A stretch of DNA of 64,000 bases from Mahella sp. GTDB taxonomy: Bacteria; Bacillota; Clostridia; Mahellales; Mahellaceae. This document shows, piece after piece, positions 63,011-64,000 of this stretch. Position 1 is the first letter of the stretch, and every line of letters starts with the position of its first letter. The position numbers and the translations under genes are program-made. The stretch spans positions 29,948-93,947 of the forward strand of contig NZ_JAIHAU010000003.1 of the NCBI RefSeq assembly GCF_020054945.1, in the 5' to 3' direction. Under the pieces are notes generated by a model. The model worked only from the letters and a program-made list of their open reading frames with translations. It did not search any database and was not told the DNA's origin.

Positions 63011-64000
63011 TTTGTTTCATTCACCTCTTGTTGTTCAGGCGTTTTTATATCTATCTTCCACCCAGTCAGTTTAGCAGCCAATCTTGCATTCTGTCCTTCT
63101 TTGCCGATTGCTAAAGATAACTGATTCTTAGGCACTATAACCCGCGCTGATTTCTCTTTTTCATTTAATATTACTTCTAGTACCTTAGCCGGGCTCAATG
63201 CATTGGCTATAAATCGCTCAGGCATAAGACTCCATTCAACTATATCTATGCGTTCGCCTCTCAATTCGTTCATTATAGTCTGGATTCTAGCTCCTTTCGG
63301 TCCTATACATGAACCTATAGGATCTATTTTGTCATATTTGGAATAAACCGCTATCTTTGATCTATGCCCCGCTTCCCTTGCTATGGCGCGTATATCCACT
63401 ATACCATCATGGATCTCGGGTATCTCCAATTCAAACAAGCGCTTTATTAAGCCAGGATGACTGCGAGATACCACTACATTGGGAGATTTACCCCCTTTTT
63501 TGGTTTCCAGTATATATACTTTCAAACGGTCGTTTACCTTATATATCTCATTCGGCACCGTCTCATTCATGGGCATAATACCTTCTATTTTACCTAAATC
63601 CAAATATACGTTTTTTCTATCGAGGCGCGCCACTGTAGCCGTCAAAATCTCGCCTTCTTTTTCGGAATACTCATCCAATATTATGTCTTTTTCCACCTCA
63701 TGTATTTTTTGCAATACTATATCTCTGGCGGCTTTCGCTGCTATGCGCCTGAAATCCTTAGGCGTAACCTCAATATTTATTACATCACCCAATTGTACAT
63801 CAGGCCTTATATCTCTGGCCTCATACAAATCTATCTCAACAGCAGAATTTTTTACATCTTCCACTACTTTTTTAGACGCATAGACCTTTATATCACCGCT
63901 ATTGGCATTTATATCGACGCTTACATTATTAGCCGTACCGTAATCCTTCTTATAAGCCGATAAAAGCGCCGACTGTATAGCCTGCAATAACACATCCTTA
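63007..64000 (-). CDS. nusA: Transcription termination/antitermination protein NusA (N-terminus beyond the right edge)
   Basis: ORF 63007-63993 begins inside the expected ...LLQAIQSALLSAYKKDYG; S1 and two KH domains (DPIGSCIGPKGARIQTIMNELRGERIDIVEW). Confidence 0.95.
   Translation of the reverse strand, partial: KDVLLQAIQSALLSAYKKDYGTANNVSVDINANSGDIKVYASKKVVEDVKNSAVEIDLYEARDIRPDVQLGDVINIEVTPKDFRRIAAKAARDIVLQKIHEVEKDIILDEYSEKEGEILTATVARLDRKNVYLDLGKIEGIMPMNETVPNEIYKVNDRLKVYILETKKGGKSPNVVVSRSHPGLIKRLFELEIPEIHDGIVDIRAIAREAGHRSKIAVYSKYDKIDPIGSCIGPKGARIQTIMNELRGERIDIVEWSLMPERFIANALSPAKVLEVILNEKEKSARVIVPKNQLSLAIGKEGQNARLAAKLTGWKIDIKTPEQQEVNETK

Overview
Chromosomal window from a Gram-positive bacterium of Clostridia type (inferred from gene order and family content; species not determined). 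Most of it is conserved housekeeping sequence on the minus strand. From left to right it contains: a BatA/VWA-DUF58-MoxR-ABC exporter cluster; a YkuK-like gene; a RodZ-like gene; argD, carA, htrA, pyrG and a histidine kinase; murI, ddl, tgt and engB; lonB, clpX, clpP and tig; nine tRNA genes; a UPF0016/GDT1 gene behind a yybP-ykoY-type leader; a ThuA/Gfo-Idh-MocA/TIM-barrel operon; yifB to ffh (yraN, rnhB, rbgA, lepB, rplS, trmD, rimM, khpA, rpsP); ftsY, smc, a radical SAM gene and rnc; the fab/plsX/fapR operon; and pnp, rpsO, ribF, truB, nrnA, rbfA, infB, ylxR and nusA. No CRISPR array, phage, transposase or rRNA was seen. The most unusual items are: (1) an intact 450-aa arginyl-tRNA synthetase-like ORF next to murI whose HIGH, GADHHG and KMSK motifs are all gone while its N-terminal and DALR anticodon-binding domains remain; (2) clpP and ylxM, each carrying an internal out-of-frame deletion; (3) ffh, whose expected ATG reads ACG; (4) a ~340-bp imperfect palindrome flanked by 10-bp direct repeats. 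All homology calls are by eye from the translations; no database search was run.
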